From: Achromobacter xylosoxidans
GTDB taxonomy: Bacteria > Pseudomonadota > Gammaproteobacteria > Burkholderiales > Burkholderiaceae_B
Length of the DNA: 64,000 nt
Direction of reading: 5' to 3'
Assembly (NCBI RefSeq): GCF_014490035.1
Contig: NZ_CP061008.1
Span: 2,480,001 to 2,544,000 of the forward strand
Numbering within the stretch: the stretch's first letter is position 1; every line of letters begins with the position of its first letter. Positions 20,982 through 32,700 of this stretch are shown here, piece by piece. A program made the position numbers and the translations under genes. Under the pieces are notes generated by a model, which saw nothing but the letters and a program-made list of their open reading frames with translations, did not search any database and had not been told where the DNA came from.

Positions 20982-21494
20982 TCACAGGGAGGTGGCGGCG
21001 CGGGCGGCCTGGTCGTACAGGCCCGAGAGGGCGCGCAGGGTGTTGGCCAGCTGATGGCTGGCGTCGTCCGCCGTGGGGGAGTCGATGAAGGGTTTGACGA
21101 GGCATTGCTCGCGCACTTCAGCGTAGCGCTGGATGGCGGCCGCGCCAGCGTCGGTCGCCGTGTAGATCACTTCCTTGCCCGTCTTGGCGCTTTGCACCAC
21201 GCCCAGGCGCTCCAGCTTCTTCAACGAGTAATTCACCAGGTGGGTGTCTTCGACGTTGAGCGTGAAGCAGATGTCCGCCAATTTCTTGCCCCGGCCGCGG
21301 TGGAACACGTGGTTGAGCACCAGGATGTCCAGCGAGGTCAGCTCGGGCAGTCCGGCGCAGGCCATGCAGCGCACCATCCAGCGGTTGAACGCGTGCGAGG
21401 CGATGATCAGGCCGAATTCGACTTCGGAAAGCTCGGGGGCTGAAGAGGCCAGATGGGAGGAGGAAACAATGGCGTCCCGGACGGATACAGGCAT
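20982..21494 (-). CDS. MarR-like winged-helix regulator of the peptide transporter operon
   Basis: The 170-residue protein has a winged-helix core: LTSLDILVLNHVFHRGRGKK, then LADICFTLNVEDTHLVNYSLKKL and an AKTGKEVIYTATDAG wing. It lacks an obvious ligand domain beyond flanking helices, as in MarR-type proteins. It is the first gene of the leftward operon, 9 bp upstream of the ATPase gene, so it likely controls the operon. The start at 21494 is chosen because it begins a family-like N-terminus; the frame continues 58 codons upstream and no strong ribosome site decides the matter. Confidence 0.78.
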   Translation of the reverse strand: MPVSVRDAIVSSSHLASSAPELSEVEFGLIIASHAFNRWMVRCMACAGLPELTSLDILVLNHVFHRGRGKKLADICFTLNVEDTHLVNYSLKKLERLGVVQSAKTGKEVIYTATDAGAAAIQRYAEVREQCLVKPFIDSPTADDASHQLANTLRALSGLYDQAARAATSL

Positions 21495-21940
21495 GGGCTG
21501 GCAGGGGGAAGGGGACGGATCGGCGATAAAACGTTGGCGAATTATTGACGATTTGTTGATATGTCCGTATCGGGGATAACCCGTGTGCAAGCGGCCGGTC
21601 CTAGGTTTTGCCGCCAGATCTCGGACTTCTCCTATTTGCCCGCGACGCGTGTCCGCGTAAAAAAACACTGCCGGCTCGCGGGCTTCGAGCTGCTTGCGAT
21701 TTGTTTCACATCAAATCGCTCCTGCTGCGATCGTGATAGTTCCGGGCTGCGGAACTATGGCATTCACGCATCAATTTGCGCTTCTTTATGCTCTAAGTTC
21801 GACCAATTCCGTTAATTTATGAGCTTATACATTCAGATATTTATTGTTATTAATTGTGCTTTAAGGCAAACTCGGAAAACATTTGGTTTCACAAAGCGAT
21901 AACAAGGAGCGCCGCGCACGTCCGCAGGCGCCATACCGGC
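21495..21940. promoter_or_regulatory. AT-rich divergent intergenic region upstream of the two-partner secretion locus
   Basis: This 446-bp gap is much richer in A/T than its neighbours on its right half. It holds two consecutive perfect dyads. One is GCGATTTG ... CAAATCGC (21696-21703 and 21712-21719, 8-base loop). The other is ATAGTTCCG ... CGGAACTAT (21736-21744 and 21750-21758, 5-base loop). No gene was found. It should contain promoters for both the leftward operon and the rightward secretion genes, but no clear -35/-10 pair could be fixed. Confidence 0.6.
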
Positions 21941-23647
21941 ATGAATCACTATTGGCGCCTGCGCATGGCCGCGGGCATGTTGGCGGCTGGCTTTTTCCCG
22001 GCTGGATCCGGCGCGCAATCTCTGCCCGAGGCAGCAGTGCGCGCCACCGAAATCGAACGTCGCCAAGAGCAGGAAATTGGGGCGCAGCGCGCCCGAGCGG
22101 CCGAACGGCCGGACGTGCTGTCGCCCGCCGCGCCGGTAGCCGGCGGCCTGGTCCTGCCGGTCGAAACGCCTTGCTTTGCCCTGAAGGAAGTGGTTTGGGA
22201 CGGAGCGCAGCCTGCCGAATCGCTGGCGCGGGCAGCCGACGCCGTCATTGGCCATTGCGTGGGCGGCCTGGGGTTGCGGGCCTTGCAGGAACATCTGATC
22301 GGCCTGCTGATCGATCGCGGACTCGTCACCGCGCGAGTGGTCGTGCCGGAACAATCCCTGGCCGCGGGCACGCTGACGCTGCGCTACCTGCCGGGCCGCA
22401 TATCCGCCGTCAAGGGCGAGGGCGCCATCGGCTGGTGGCGCGCGGCCTTGCCCACGGGGCCGGGCGGTGAGGTGAACCAGCGCGACCTGGACCAGGCGCT
22501 GGAAAACATCCGCAGGCTGGGCAGCCAGGCCGACGCGTCCATCGACGTCGCGCCCGGGCCGGAGCTGGGCGATTCCGACATCCTCATCCGTCCCGGCACC
22601 GGCAAGCGCTGGCATGGGTACATCGGCGGCGACAACGCCGGCATGGACGCCATCGGCAAGTACCAGGTCAACGCCGGCCTGACCCTGGACTCGCCCCTGT
22701 TCCTGTACGACCAGCTGTCGGTGTCGTGGAACAGCAATGCGCGCTGGCGCGACGCCGAGTCGAACACGCGCGCCGCCTCCCTGAACTACAGCATTCCTTT
22801 CGGCTACTGGACCTTCTTCGCCGGCGCCAGCAAATCCACCTACCGGCAGACCGTGGCCGGCTTCGATGAACCCATCATCTACGGCGGCACCACCAAGCAG
22901 GTGCAGGCAGGCGTCTCGGTGGTGCCGTATCGCAGCGCCACCTACAAGGGCACGGCATCGCTGACCCTGCTGCGCAAGCGCACCACCAGCACGCTCAACG
23001 ACGTGGACATCGAGGTGCAGCGGCGCGACGTCACCGGCTACGAGTTCAACCTGGGGCATCGCCACTATCTGGGCCGCGCCGCGCTGGACGTCGGCGGGGG
23101 CGTGCGCGGCACGCTGACCGGGCTGTCCGACCGGCCGGGCTACGTCTATGGCGATCCGGATTGGAACGGGCGCAGCACCATAGTGTCGGCCAATGCGGGC
23201 CTGTATCTGCCGTTCGAATTGGCGGAGCAGCCTTGGGCTTACCAGCTGAATTGGCAGATCCAGCACGCCAAGACCCCCATCGTGCCGTCCGACTACTTCA
23301 CCATCGGCAACCGCTATGCGGTGCGGGGTTTCGACGGCCAGATGACGCTGGCCGCCGAGGACGGCTGGACCTTGCGCAACGACTTGTCGCTGGGCCTGGA
23401 CAAGCTGCTGCGCGTGCCTGGCCACCAGTTGTACACGGGCCTGGACGTGGGCCGGGTGGGAGGCCCGTCGGCGGCGTCGCTGTCCGGCCGCACATTGGTC
23501 GGCGCCGTGGCCGGGCTGCGCGGACGGCTCGCCATGCCCTATGTCAACGCCAGCTATGACCTGTCTGCCGGCTGGCCGCTGAAAAAGCCCGAGTCCCTGA
23601 AAACCGCCTCGACCGTGTTCGCGGCGGTGCTGATGTTCGAGTTCTGA
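21941..23647 (+). CDS. Two-partner secretion outer-membrane transporter (TpsB; FhaC/ShlB family)
   Basis: The 568-residue protein has a signal peptide ending near GAQS. A coiled, charged N-terminal helix follows (ERRQEQEIGAQRARAAE), then POTRA domains (CFALKEVVW ... TARVVVPEQSLAAGTLTLRYLPG). The C-terminal half is a 16-strand barrel ending in Phe (LMFEF). It carries the conserved VRGF-type segment (RYAVRGFDGQ) of the L6 loop. It would recognise and translocate the adhesin/toxin encoded 55 bp downstream. The start at 21941 gives a proper signal peptide; the frame opens earlier with a TTG, but that product would lack a signal. Confidence 0.92.
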   Translation: MNHYWRLRMAAGMLAAGFFPAGSGAQSLPEAAVRATEIERRQEQEIGAQRARAAERPDVLSPAAPVAGGLVLPVETPCFALKEVVWDGAQPAESLARAADAVIGHCVGGLGLRALQEHLIGLLIDRGLVTARVVVPEQSLAAGTLTLRYLPGRISAVKGEGAIGWWRAALPTGPGGEVNQRDLDQALENIRRLGSQADASIDVAPGPELGDSDILIRPGTGKRWHGYIGGDNAGMDAIGKYQVNAGLTLDSPLFLYDQLSVSWNSNARWRDAESNTRAASLNYSIPFGYWTFFAGASKSTYRQTVAGFDEPIIYGGTTKQVQAGVSVVPYRSATYKGTASLTLLRKRTTSTLNDVDIEVQRRDVTGYEFNLGHRHYLGRAALDVGGGVRGTLTGLSDRPGYVYGDPDWNGRSTIVSANAGLYLPFELAEQPWAYQLNWQIQHAKTPIVPSDYFTIGNRYAVRGFDGQMTLAAEDGWTLRNDLSLGLDKLLRVPGHQLYTGLDVGRVGGPSAASLSGRTLVGAVAGLRGRLAMPYVNASYDLSAGWPLKKPESLKTASTVFAAVLMFEF

Positions 23648-23702
23648 TCCGGCGGCCTTGCGCCGCGAAACCGCAGTCCATCCTTAGTCCCACCGGATAC
23701 GC

Positions 23703-26700
23703 ATGATGTCCAAACTTCGCTCCCTCATAGTCTGGTCCGTCGTCTTCACCCAGGTCTGGTCGCCAGTATTGGCGCAGACCTTGCCGATCTCGGTGGACAA
23801 GAGCGTGGCGGGCGCGAAGCCCTCCGTCGGCGTCAGCAACGGCGTGCCGGTCATCAACATCGCGCCGCCGTCGGCGGGCGGCGTGTCCAACAACCGCTAC
23901 ACGCAATTCAACGTCGGCCCGTCCGGCGCGGTGCTCAACAACAGCGGCGGCGCCAGCCAGACCCAACTGGCGGGGCAGGTCGGCGGCAACCCCATGCTGG
24001 GCAATCAGCGCGCCAGCACCATTCTCAACCAGGTCACCGCGCCCAACCCGTCGCAACTGCTGGGCACGATGGAGGTGGCCGGCAACCGCGCCAACGTGAT
24101 CGTCGCCAACCCGGCGGGCATCACCTGCAACGGCTGCGGTTTTTTGAACGCGGACCGCGCCACCTTGACCACGGGCAAGCCCCAGGTCGGACCGGACGGC
24201 AGCATCGGCTTCGATATTGCCTCGGGCAAGATCCGCGTCGAAGGCGCCGGCTTGAACGGCTCCAACCTCAGCCAGGTGGACCTGCTGGCGCGCACGCTGG
24301 AGATCAACGCGGACGTATGGGCCGACAAGCTCAACGTGACCGCAGGCGCGGCGCGCGTCGACTACGCCACGGGAGCCGTGTCCGCCCAGGCGGGCGAAGG
24401 CGCGGCGCCCGAGGTGGCGCTGGATACCGCGGCGCTGGGCGGCATGTATGCCAACAGCGTGCGCCTGATCGGCACCGAGGCCGGCGTGGGCGTGAACATC
24501 GGCGGCAACCTGGTGGCGCTGACCGGCGACCTGCAGGTTACGGCCGCGGGCGACGTCCGCATTGCGCCGCGCGGCACCGCGCAGGCAGCGGGCAATCTGC
24601 GTGTGGACAGCGGCCGCGATCTGGCCGTCCAAGGCGCGGCACAGGCCGGCGGCAGTGCGGCGCTTGTGGCTGCGCGCGACGTTTCCGTGCAGGGCGCGGC
24701 CGGCGCCGGTGGCGCCTTGACGCTCGATGCTGGCGGCGACGTGGCTGTCGGCGCGCAGGGCAGCCTGCGCACGCAAGGCGCCCTGCGCGTGGCGGCGGGC
24801 AAGGATATCTCCTTGTCGGGAGACCTGCTGACTTCGGACCAGGACGTGCGTGCGCAAGCCGGACGCAACCTGAAGGTGGCGGGCCGGACGGTCGCACCGC
24901 AGCCTGGGCAAGGCGGGAGCACGGGTGGCGGGACCGGCGCCGGTGCGGGAACCGGCAATGGTTCGGGCTCCGGCTCCGGGTCGGGGACTGGATCTGGATC
25001 GGCTACCGGCGGCGAACCCGGCAAGACTCCCGACCCGGCCGCGCCGGGCGAACCGAGTGGCGGCGTTTCCACGGCGGGCGGCGTGGTTTCCGCGAAGGAA
25101 GGCGTCACGTTGCAGGCGGGACGCGACATGCTGTTGTCGCGCCAGGTGTATGCGTCCGGCGTGTTGCAGGCGCAGGCGGGCGCGGACGCGGTGTCGGAGG
25201 CCGGCGCACAGTTGCAGTCGGCAGGCGGCATGGCGATACGCGCGGGTTCAGGCGTTACGCTGGCCGGCGCGGCCTTGACCGATGGCGCGATGTTGGTCGA
25301 ATCCACGCGCGACCTGCGCCTGGACGGCAGCGCGCTGGCTTATGGCGGCGCGCTGGACCTGAAGAGCGGCGGCGATCTGCGCATGGGCGCGGCCAGCAAG
25401 GCGCAGGGCAAGCGTGTTGGAATCGATGCGGCGCGCGATCTGCGGGCCGATGGCGAACTGGTGTCGGAGACGGCCGCTGAACTGAAGGCCGGACGCGAGG
25501 CCGCGGTGGACGCCCGCGTGCTGGCGCGCGGCGATCTGGCCCTGAGCGCGCAAGGCGCCACGGCTGTCACCGGACAGGTGGAAGCGCTGGGTCGCGCGCG
25601 GCTGCAGTCCGGAGCAGGCATTTCGCTTGCGGGTAGCCTGAGCGGTAATCAGGGCGTGGACATGCGCGCGGCGGGTCCGCTCGCCATCAGCGGTGCGGTG
25701 GGCGCGGCAGCGGGTGAACTGACGCTGGCTTCCGGCGGCGACCTGTCGGTCAGCGGCAGCGCGCAGGCAGGCGGCCCGGTCAGGTTGAGCACGCAGGGCG
25801 CGCTGAACGTGGCGGGTACGGTCTCCTCGCTGGCCGGATTGACGGCCCAGGCCGCGCGCGATGCCGCGGTCGACGGCAAACTGCTGGCCGGCGGTCCGCT
25901 GCTGCTGGAAGCGATAGGCCAGGTGGCGGCGGGCGCGGACTCGCGTCTGCAATCGGACGGCGCCATGCAGCTGCGCGCCGGCCAAAACATGCTTCTGGCC
26001 GGCGTGGCGGAAACCAATGCCGGCCTGACGCTGGGCGCGGGCCGCGACCTGCGCATGGACGGCGCGGCGCTGGCCTATGGCGGCGTATTGTCGATGGATG
26101 CGGGCCAGGATCTGCGTTTGACCAATGCCAGCCGCACGCAGGGCGAGGGCGTGTCGGCGCGCGCGGGCGGTGACCTGCAGGCGGACGGCGCGATGGCCGC
26201 GCGCGGCGATATCGCATTGACCGCGGGGCGCGATGCGCAGCTCGGCGGCAAGACGGTCGCCACCAACGACGTGACGCTGAAGGGCGGACGCAATCTGGCC
26301 ATTGCGCAGGGCGCGCAGCTGGAAGCGGAACGCTCCGCACAGATCCAGGCGGGGCAGGACGCCACGCTGGCCGGCGCTGTGCGCACCAATCAGGGCATAC
26401 GCATCGACGCCGCCGGCAAGCTGCGGCTGGACGGAGAAACTTCGTCTGTCGCGGGCGCCATCGATTTGCTCGCAGGCGGCGACCTGTCCGTGGGCGCGCA
26501 GGGCAAGGCATACGCGGGCGGGGCGCTCAGCGGCGCAAGCGGCGGCGCGTTGCGCGTGGATGGCGAACTGGCCGGCCAGGGCGCGTTGACCTTCGTATCG
26601 GTGGGCGGCGCAACGGTGGACGGCAAGCTGCTGTCGGGCGACGCCTTGTCGTTGCGGGCAGGCAAGGACCTGCGCACGGGACAGACGGCGCAGCTGCAAT

Positions 26701-29700
26701 CGTCCAAGAACATGACGCTGAGCGCGGGCCAGGACGCCAGCCTCGCGGGCGCTGCCCTGAGCGATGGCGGCATCGCGATCGACGCCACACGCGAGCTGCG
26801 CGTGGACGGCAGCGCGCTGGCCTACGGCGGCGGCTTGTCCATGAACGCCGGCAGCGATCTGCTGCTGGGGGCAGCCAGCAAGACGCAGGGCAAGGGCGTC
26901 ACGGCCCAAGCCGGGCGCGACCTCATCACCGCCGGTGAAATGGTGGCGGCGGGATCAGCCGGCCTCACGGCGGGCCGCGACGCGGTGTTCGGCGCCAAGC
27001 TCGGCGCCGACGGCGACCTGACGCTGCGCGCGCAGGAATCGGCGAAGGTCACGGGCGAACTGCAAACGACGGGCGCGGCCAGCCTGCAAGCCGGCGGCGA
27101 CGTGGCGCTGTCGGGCAGCCTGCTCAGCAACCAAGGCACGGAACTGCGCGCGGGAGGCGCGCTGGACCTCAGCGGCACGGCCGGCGCGGCTTCGGGCCCA
27201 TTGACCCTGGCCTCGGACGGCGACATGACGGTGGGCGGCAGCGCCCAATCCGGCGGCCCCTTGTCCATGGTCGCGAAGGGCGCGCTGAACGTGGCGGGCA
27301 CAGTGTCCTCGCTAGCCGGCTTGACGGCGCAAGCGGGAACCGATGCAACGGTCACGGGCAAGCTGCTGGCCGGCGGCCCGCTGCTGCTGGAGGCGATAGG
27401 ACAGTTGCAGGCCGGCGCGGACGCGCGCCTCCAATCGGAAAGCGCCATGGCCTTGCGCGCGGGGCAGGACCTGGTCCTGGCCGGAGAGGCGGAAGCCAAC
27501 AAGGGCGTGACGCTGGATGCCGGGCGCGACCTGCAGGTGGATGGCGCGGCGCTGGCCTACGGCGGCCAATTGGCCATGAACGCGGGCAAGGACCTGCGCT
27601 TGGGCGACGCCAGCCGCACGCAGGGCGTGGGCGTGGAGGCGCGCGCCATGGGCGATCTGCTGGCGGGCGGCGCCATGGCCGCGCGTGGCGACATCCTCTT
27701 GAGCGCGGGACGCGACGCGCGCATTGACAGCAAGGCCGCTGCCACCGGCAACACCTCGCTGATTGCCGCGCGTGACCTTGTCATGGGCAAGACGGCGCAA
27801 TGGGACGTCGAAGGCGCTTCGCGCGCCCAGGCCGGCCAGGGCATGACGCTGGCCGGCGCCTGGCGCGGCAACGGCGACATGAACATCGACGCCGCGGGCA
27901 AGCTGTCCGTGGACGGCACGCTTGCCGCCAGTGCTGGCGGCCTGAGCTTGAACGCCGGCGGCGACCTGTCGATGGGCGAACTGGCGCGGGTCGCGGCCAA
28001 GGGCGCGGTCAACGTCACGACGCTGGGCGATCTCCGCGTGGCGGGCGCGCTCAGTTCGTTGGACGCCCTGACGCTACAGGCCGCGCGCAACGCGGCCGTG
28101 GCGGGGCAGGTCTACGCGGCGCGCGGTTTGGACCTGAAGGCAGGCCAGACGCTGACGGCGGCAGGCGGTTCGCACCTGCAATCCGACGCCTCGATGACGC
28201 TTGCGGCCGGGCAGGATCTGAACCTCGCCGGCACGGCGCTGGCCGAAGGCGGCATGTCGCTGGACGCATCGCGCGACCTGCGCGTGGACGGCAATGCACT
28301 CGCCTATGGCGGAGCGCTGCAGCTCAAGAGCGGCAATGACCTGCTGCTGGGCGCGGGCAGCCAGCTGCAAGGCAAGGGCGTGCAGGCTGACGCCGGGCGC
28401 GACCTGGCGCTGGGCGGCGTTCTGGTGTCCACCGCGGGCGCGGAACTCCAGGCGGTGCGCGATGCGCGCGTGGACGGCAAGCTGGGCGCCGACGGCGCGC
28501 TGGATCTTGGCGCCGGGGGCAATCTGCGCATCGGCGCGGCGGCGCAACTGGACGCCGCGGACCAGGCGCGCATTGCGGCTGCGGGCAACCTGGAGATGGC
28601 CGGCGTCGTGCGCGGCGACAAGGGCGCAAGCCTGGATGCCGGAGGTCGCCTGGATATGTCCGGCACGGCGGCATCCGCCAACGGCGCCCTGGACCTGAAA
28701 GCGGGTGAAGACCTGGCTCTGGCGGCCGGCAGCCGCGCGCTGTCTGGCGGCGCGCTGCAGGCGAGCGCGGGCGGTTCGCTGACGGCGGCGGGCACGATTT
28801 CCTCGCTGGCCGATCTGATCCTGGACGCGGTCGCCAATATCAGCCTCGACGGCCAGAACCTGGCCGCCGGCAACCTGACCCTACAGGCGGGCGGCGCTTT
28901 GGCCACCGGCGCGAACGCGCGCCTGCAGGCCGATGGCTCGGTCGATGTGCAGGCCGACAGCGCCACCTTGGCGGGCACGCTGGTGGCCGGGCAAGCCGCG
29001 ACGCTGCGGATCGACAAGGATCTGGCGATAGACGGCACGGTCCTGGCCGACGCGGGCGCGCTCACGGTGGAGAGCGGCGGCGCCATGACACTGGGCGGTG
29101 CCAGCGCGCTGCAAGCGGGCGGACTGTTGCAAGCGCAGGCCGGCGGCAAGCTGCTGGCCAACGGTACGATTTCGGGCGAGCAGGACATTACGCTGAAGGC
29201 GGGCACGGACGCCGAACTGAACGGCAAGACCGTCGCCAACGGCACGCTTCGCGCAGATGCGGTCGGAAACCTGAGCATCGGCCAGGCCGGCCTGGCCCAG
29301 GGCAGCAACAAGCTGCTGCTGGGCGCGGGCCAGGACTTGCGCATCGCAGGCACGGCGGGCACCGCCACGGGCGCCGGCGCCGCGGGCGGCAGCTTGCAGG
29401 CGCAGGCGGGCCGCGACCTGTTCATCACGGGCACGGTGACCGCCGGTTCGCCCATCGTCCTGGGCGCGCAGCGCGACATCCGCATCGATGGCATCGCCAC
29501 GGCGCTGGAAGGCGGCCTGACGGCCGACGCGGGCGGAAACCTGCTCGTCGGCGCGGGCGGTAGGATGCAGGCCTTCGACGGGCTGAACGCCCGCGCAGGC
29601 GGCAACCTGGGATCAGACGGCGTCATTGCCGCGGGCGGCGGCCTGACGCTCGCCGCAAGTGGAGACGTCCTGTTGGGCGGCCTTGCTGCCGCCCTGGGCG

Positions 29701-32700
29701 AACGCGCGGCGGGCAATGCCTCGATCACGGCGGGACGCGATCTCATCGTCAAACAGAACGGCCAACTGCAAGCCGCAGGCACGCTGACTGCCCGCGCGGA
29801 TCGCGACCTGTACGCAACGGGCGCGCTGAGTTCGGTGGGCGACATGCTGCTGGCCGCCGCGCGCGACGCGCGAGTGGAGGGCACTGCCGCCGCCGATGCC
29901 AACCTGACGCTGACGGGCCGCGACGTGACCGTCGGCGCGGCCGGGCTGGCGCAGGCCGGCCGCACGTTGACCGCCACCGCGCAAGGCGTGCTGCAGGCGG
30001 CGGGGCGCATGCTGGCCGGCGGCTCGCAAACCTTGACCGCGGGCGACAAGATCACGGTCGACGGCACGGTGGCCGCCTTGCAAGGCAACTTGTCGCTTAC
30101 CACGCAGCGCGGCGATATCGCGCTGGGCGCGGCGTCGCGCCTGCAGGCAGGGGGCGCGCTGACCGCGCAGGCGGGGGGCGCGCTTACCGCGCTCGGCTCG
30201 GCCGCCGCGGAACAAGGCATGACCTTGCGGGCCGGCACGGACGCGACGCTGGGCGGCATCGCCGCCACGCAGGCAGGCGACCTGGTCGCTAGCGCCGGCG
30301 GCAAACTCACCGTCACGGCGGACGGCCGCTTGCAGTCCGGCGCGGCGCTGGACCTGAGCGCGGGCGGCGCGCTGCTCAACGCGGGCATCGCGTCCGCGGG
30401 TACGAATGCCAAGCTGTGGGCGGGATCCACGCTGGACAACACCGGCTCGGTGCTGGCTGGCGGCGATCTCATCGCCACCGCCTTGGGCCAACTTTCCAAT
30501 GGCGGCCGCTTCGTGGCGGGCGTGGGCGCCGACGGCTCGCTCAGCCAGCCGGGCAGCATCAGGTTGACCGGGGGTTCCATCGTTCATGGCGGCACCAGCC
30601 TCGCCGGCCGTGATCTGAGCCTGTCGGCAGGCAGTTTGAACCTGGCGGGCGGCAAGCTGTCCGCCATCGGCAAGGTCACGCTGGCCACGCCGGGTGATAT
30701 CGACAGCCGCAACGCGGTCGTGCAGGGCGGCGCTCTGGATATCGCCGCCGCCAATCTTCACAACCAGGGCGGCAAACTGACGTCCACGGGCGATGCCGCG
30801 ATCAAGCTGAGCGGCGCGTTGAACAACACTGGCGGGGTGGTCGCCGCCGCCGGCGATGCGCGCCTCGAAGCCGCAAGCATTGTCAACCGCGACGGCACGC
30901 TGGCAGCTCGCGACCTGACCGTCACGGCCACGGGCGCGGTGGACAACCGCGGCGGCCTGATCCAGGCCGACAATGTGCTGACGCTGAACGCCGCCAGCCT
31001 GGACAACAGCGGCACGCTGACCGCGGCCGGCACACCGCCCAAGGGCGTGCTGGGCAAGGTCGTCTCCATCATGGCCGACCGCGTCAACAACCAGGGCGGC
31101 TCCATCGAGGCGATCGAGGACCTGACCCTTACCACCAAGGAACTGGACAACACGGGCGGCACAGTCGCTTCCCAAGGCAACGCGCGCATTGTCGCGGACA
31201 TGCTCAAGAACACCCAAGGCACGCTGCAGGCGGGCAAGAGCCTGACCGTCATCGCGCAGGCGCTGCAAGGGCTGGGCGTGCTGCAATCCGCGGGCGACCT
31301 GTCGTTCACGTATGCGGGCCCGCTGAACCAGGAGGGCGACATCTCCAGCGGCCGCGACCTCAACCTGTCGGTCGGCGGCGCGATGGACAACCGCGCCAAG
31401 ATCAGCGCCGGCCGCGACCTGAGCATCTCGGCGGACTCGCTGAACAACCAGGCCTCCGGCCAATTGCTGGCCGGCGGCCAGAACCGCATCACGGTGACGC
31501 AGGGCCTGACCAACGCCGGCCTCATCGACGGAGGTTCCACCCGCATCACCGCGGGCCACGTCGACAACACCGGCCGCATCTACGGCGATGCCGTGTCGAT
31601 CCAGGCAGGCGCCCTGGTCAACGGCGCGGGCGCGGGCGGCGGCGCCGTCATCGCATCGCGCGCGAACATGGACCTGGGCGTGGGATCGCTCATCAACCGC
31701 GACCACGCGTTGATCTACTCGGGCGCCGACCTGCGCATCGGCGGCGCGCTGGATGCCGCCGGCCGCGCCATCGGCCAGGCCGGTTCGCTGCTGAACGCCT
31801 CCGCCACCATTGAAGCGGCAGGCAATGCCGACATCTCGGCCGCGTCCATCCGCAATCAGAACGACCGCTACACCAGCGAAACGGTGCAGGTGTCCAGCAC
31901 GTCCAAGGTGTACTTCACCCCGGCCGGCACCACCGACATGTACGACGCCGAGACCAATTGGCTGTGCGACGAAGTGACGCCGATGTGCAGCAAGGATCCG
32001 GCCTGGCTGGACGACGATCCCGAACGCATGTTCCTGCTGCCGTCCACCAAGTATCCGGCGTCGCGGTATGGGCCGCCGTTTGATTACGCGCCTAGCAAGA
32101 AGGGCAGGGGTGGCGAGACGTCGCCTATCACGCCGACCTATACCCCGCGTGACGTCGGCTGCAGCGGCGGCGACGCGGCCGATCTTTGCTGGGACACGCC
32201 GGAGAAGTTCCTCTACGGTTCCGGAGAGCGTATCTGGGCTGTCTTCGGTGTCACGCCACCGTCCGGCCCGATGCCGGTCTGGGTGCCGCCGCTCTACGAC
32301 AACTGCGCGATCATCGATGGCTGCGCCGCCGAGAACGCGCGCCGCAAGGCCTACGAAGACGCCTACGCCGCGTACAAGGCGCCGCACATGGAGTTGGAAG
32401 CGCGCATCCGCGAGTTCAACGCCGACTTCAACAACCGCCTGGTGGGCACCTTCACCTACTACCGGGTGCAAGAGACGGTCACCGAAACCCGCACCCTGTC
32501 CTCCGACCCCGGCAAGATCCTGTCGGGCGGGGCCATGATGCTCACCGGCGCCGTCACCAACGACAAGAGCCAGATCGCCGCAGGCGGCACGCTCTCGGTA
32601 AACGGTCCCGCCATCAACAACATCGGCGCGGGCGGCGAGCGCACCATCACGCGCACAGGGACCATGACCGTCACCCAGGCGCGTTCGCGTGATCGCAAGG

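Noticed and set aside
21854..21940. Earlier TTG start for the TpsB transporter
   Set aside because: It would put 29 charged residues before a good signal peptide and has no ribosome site.
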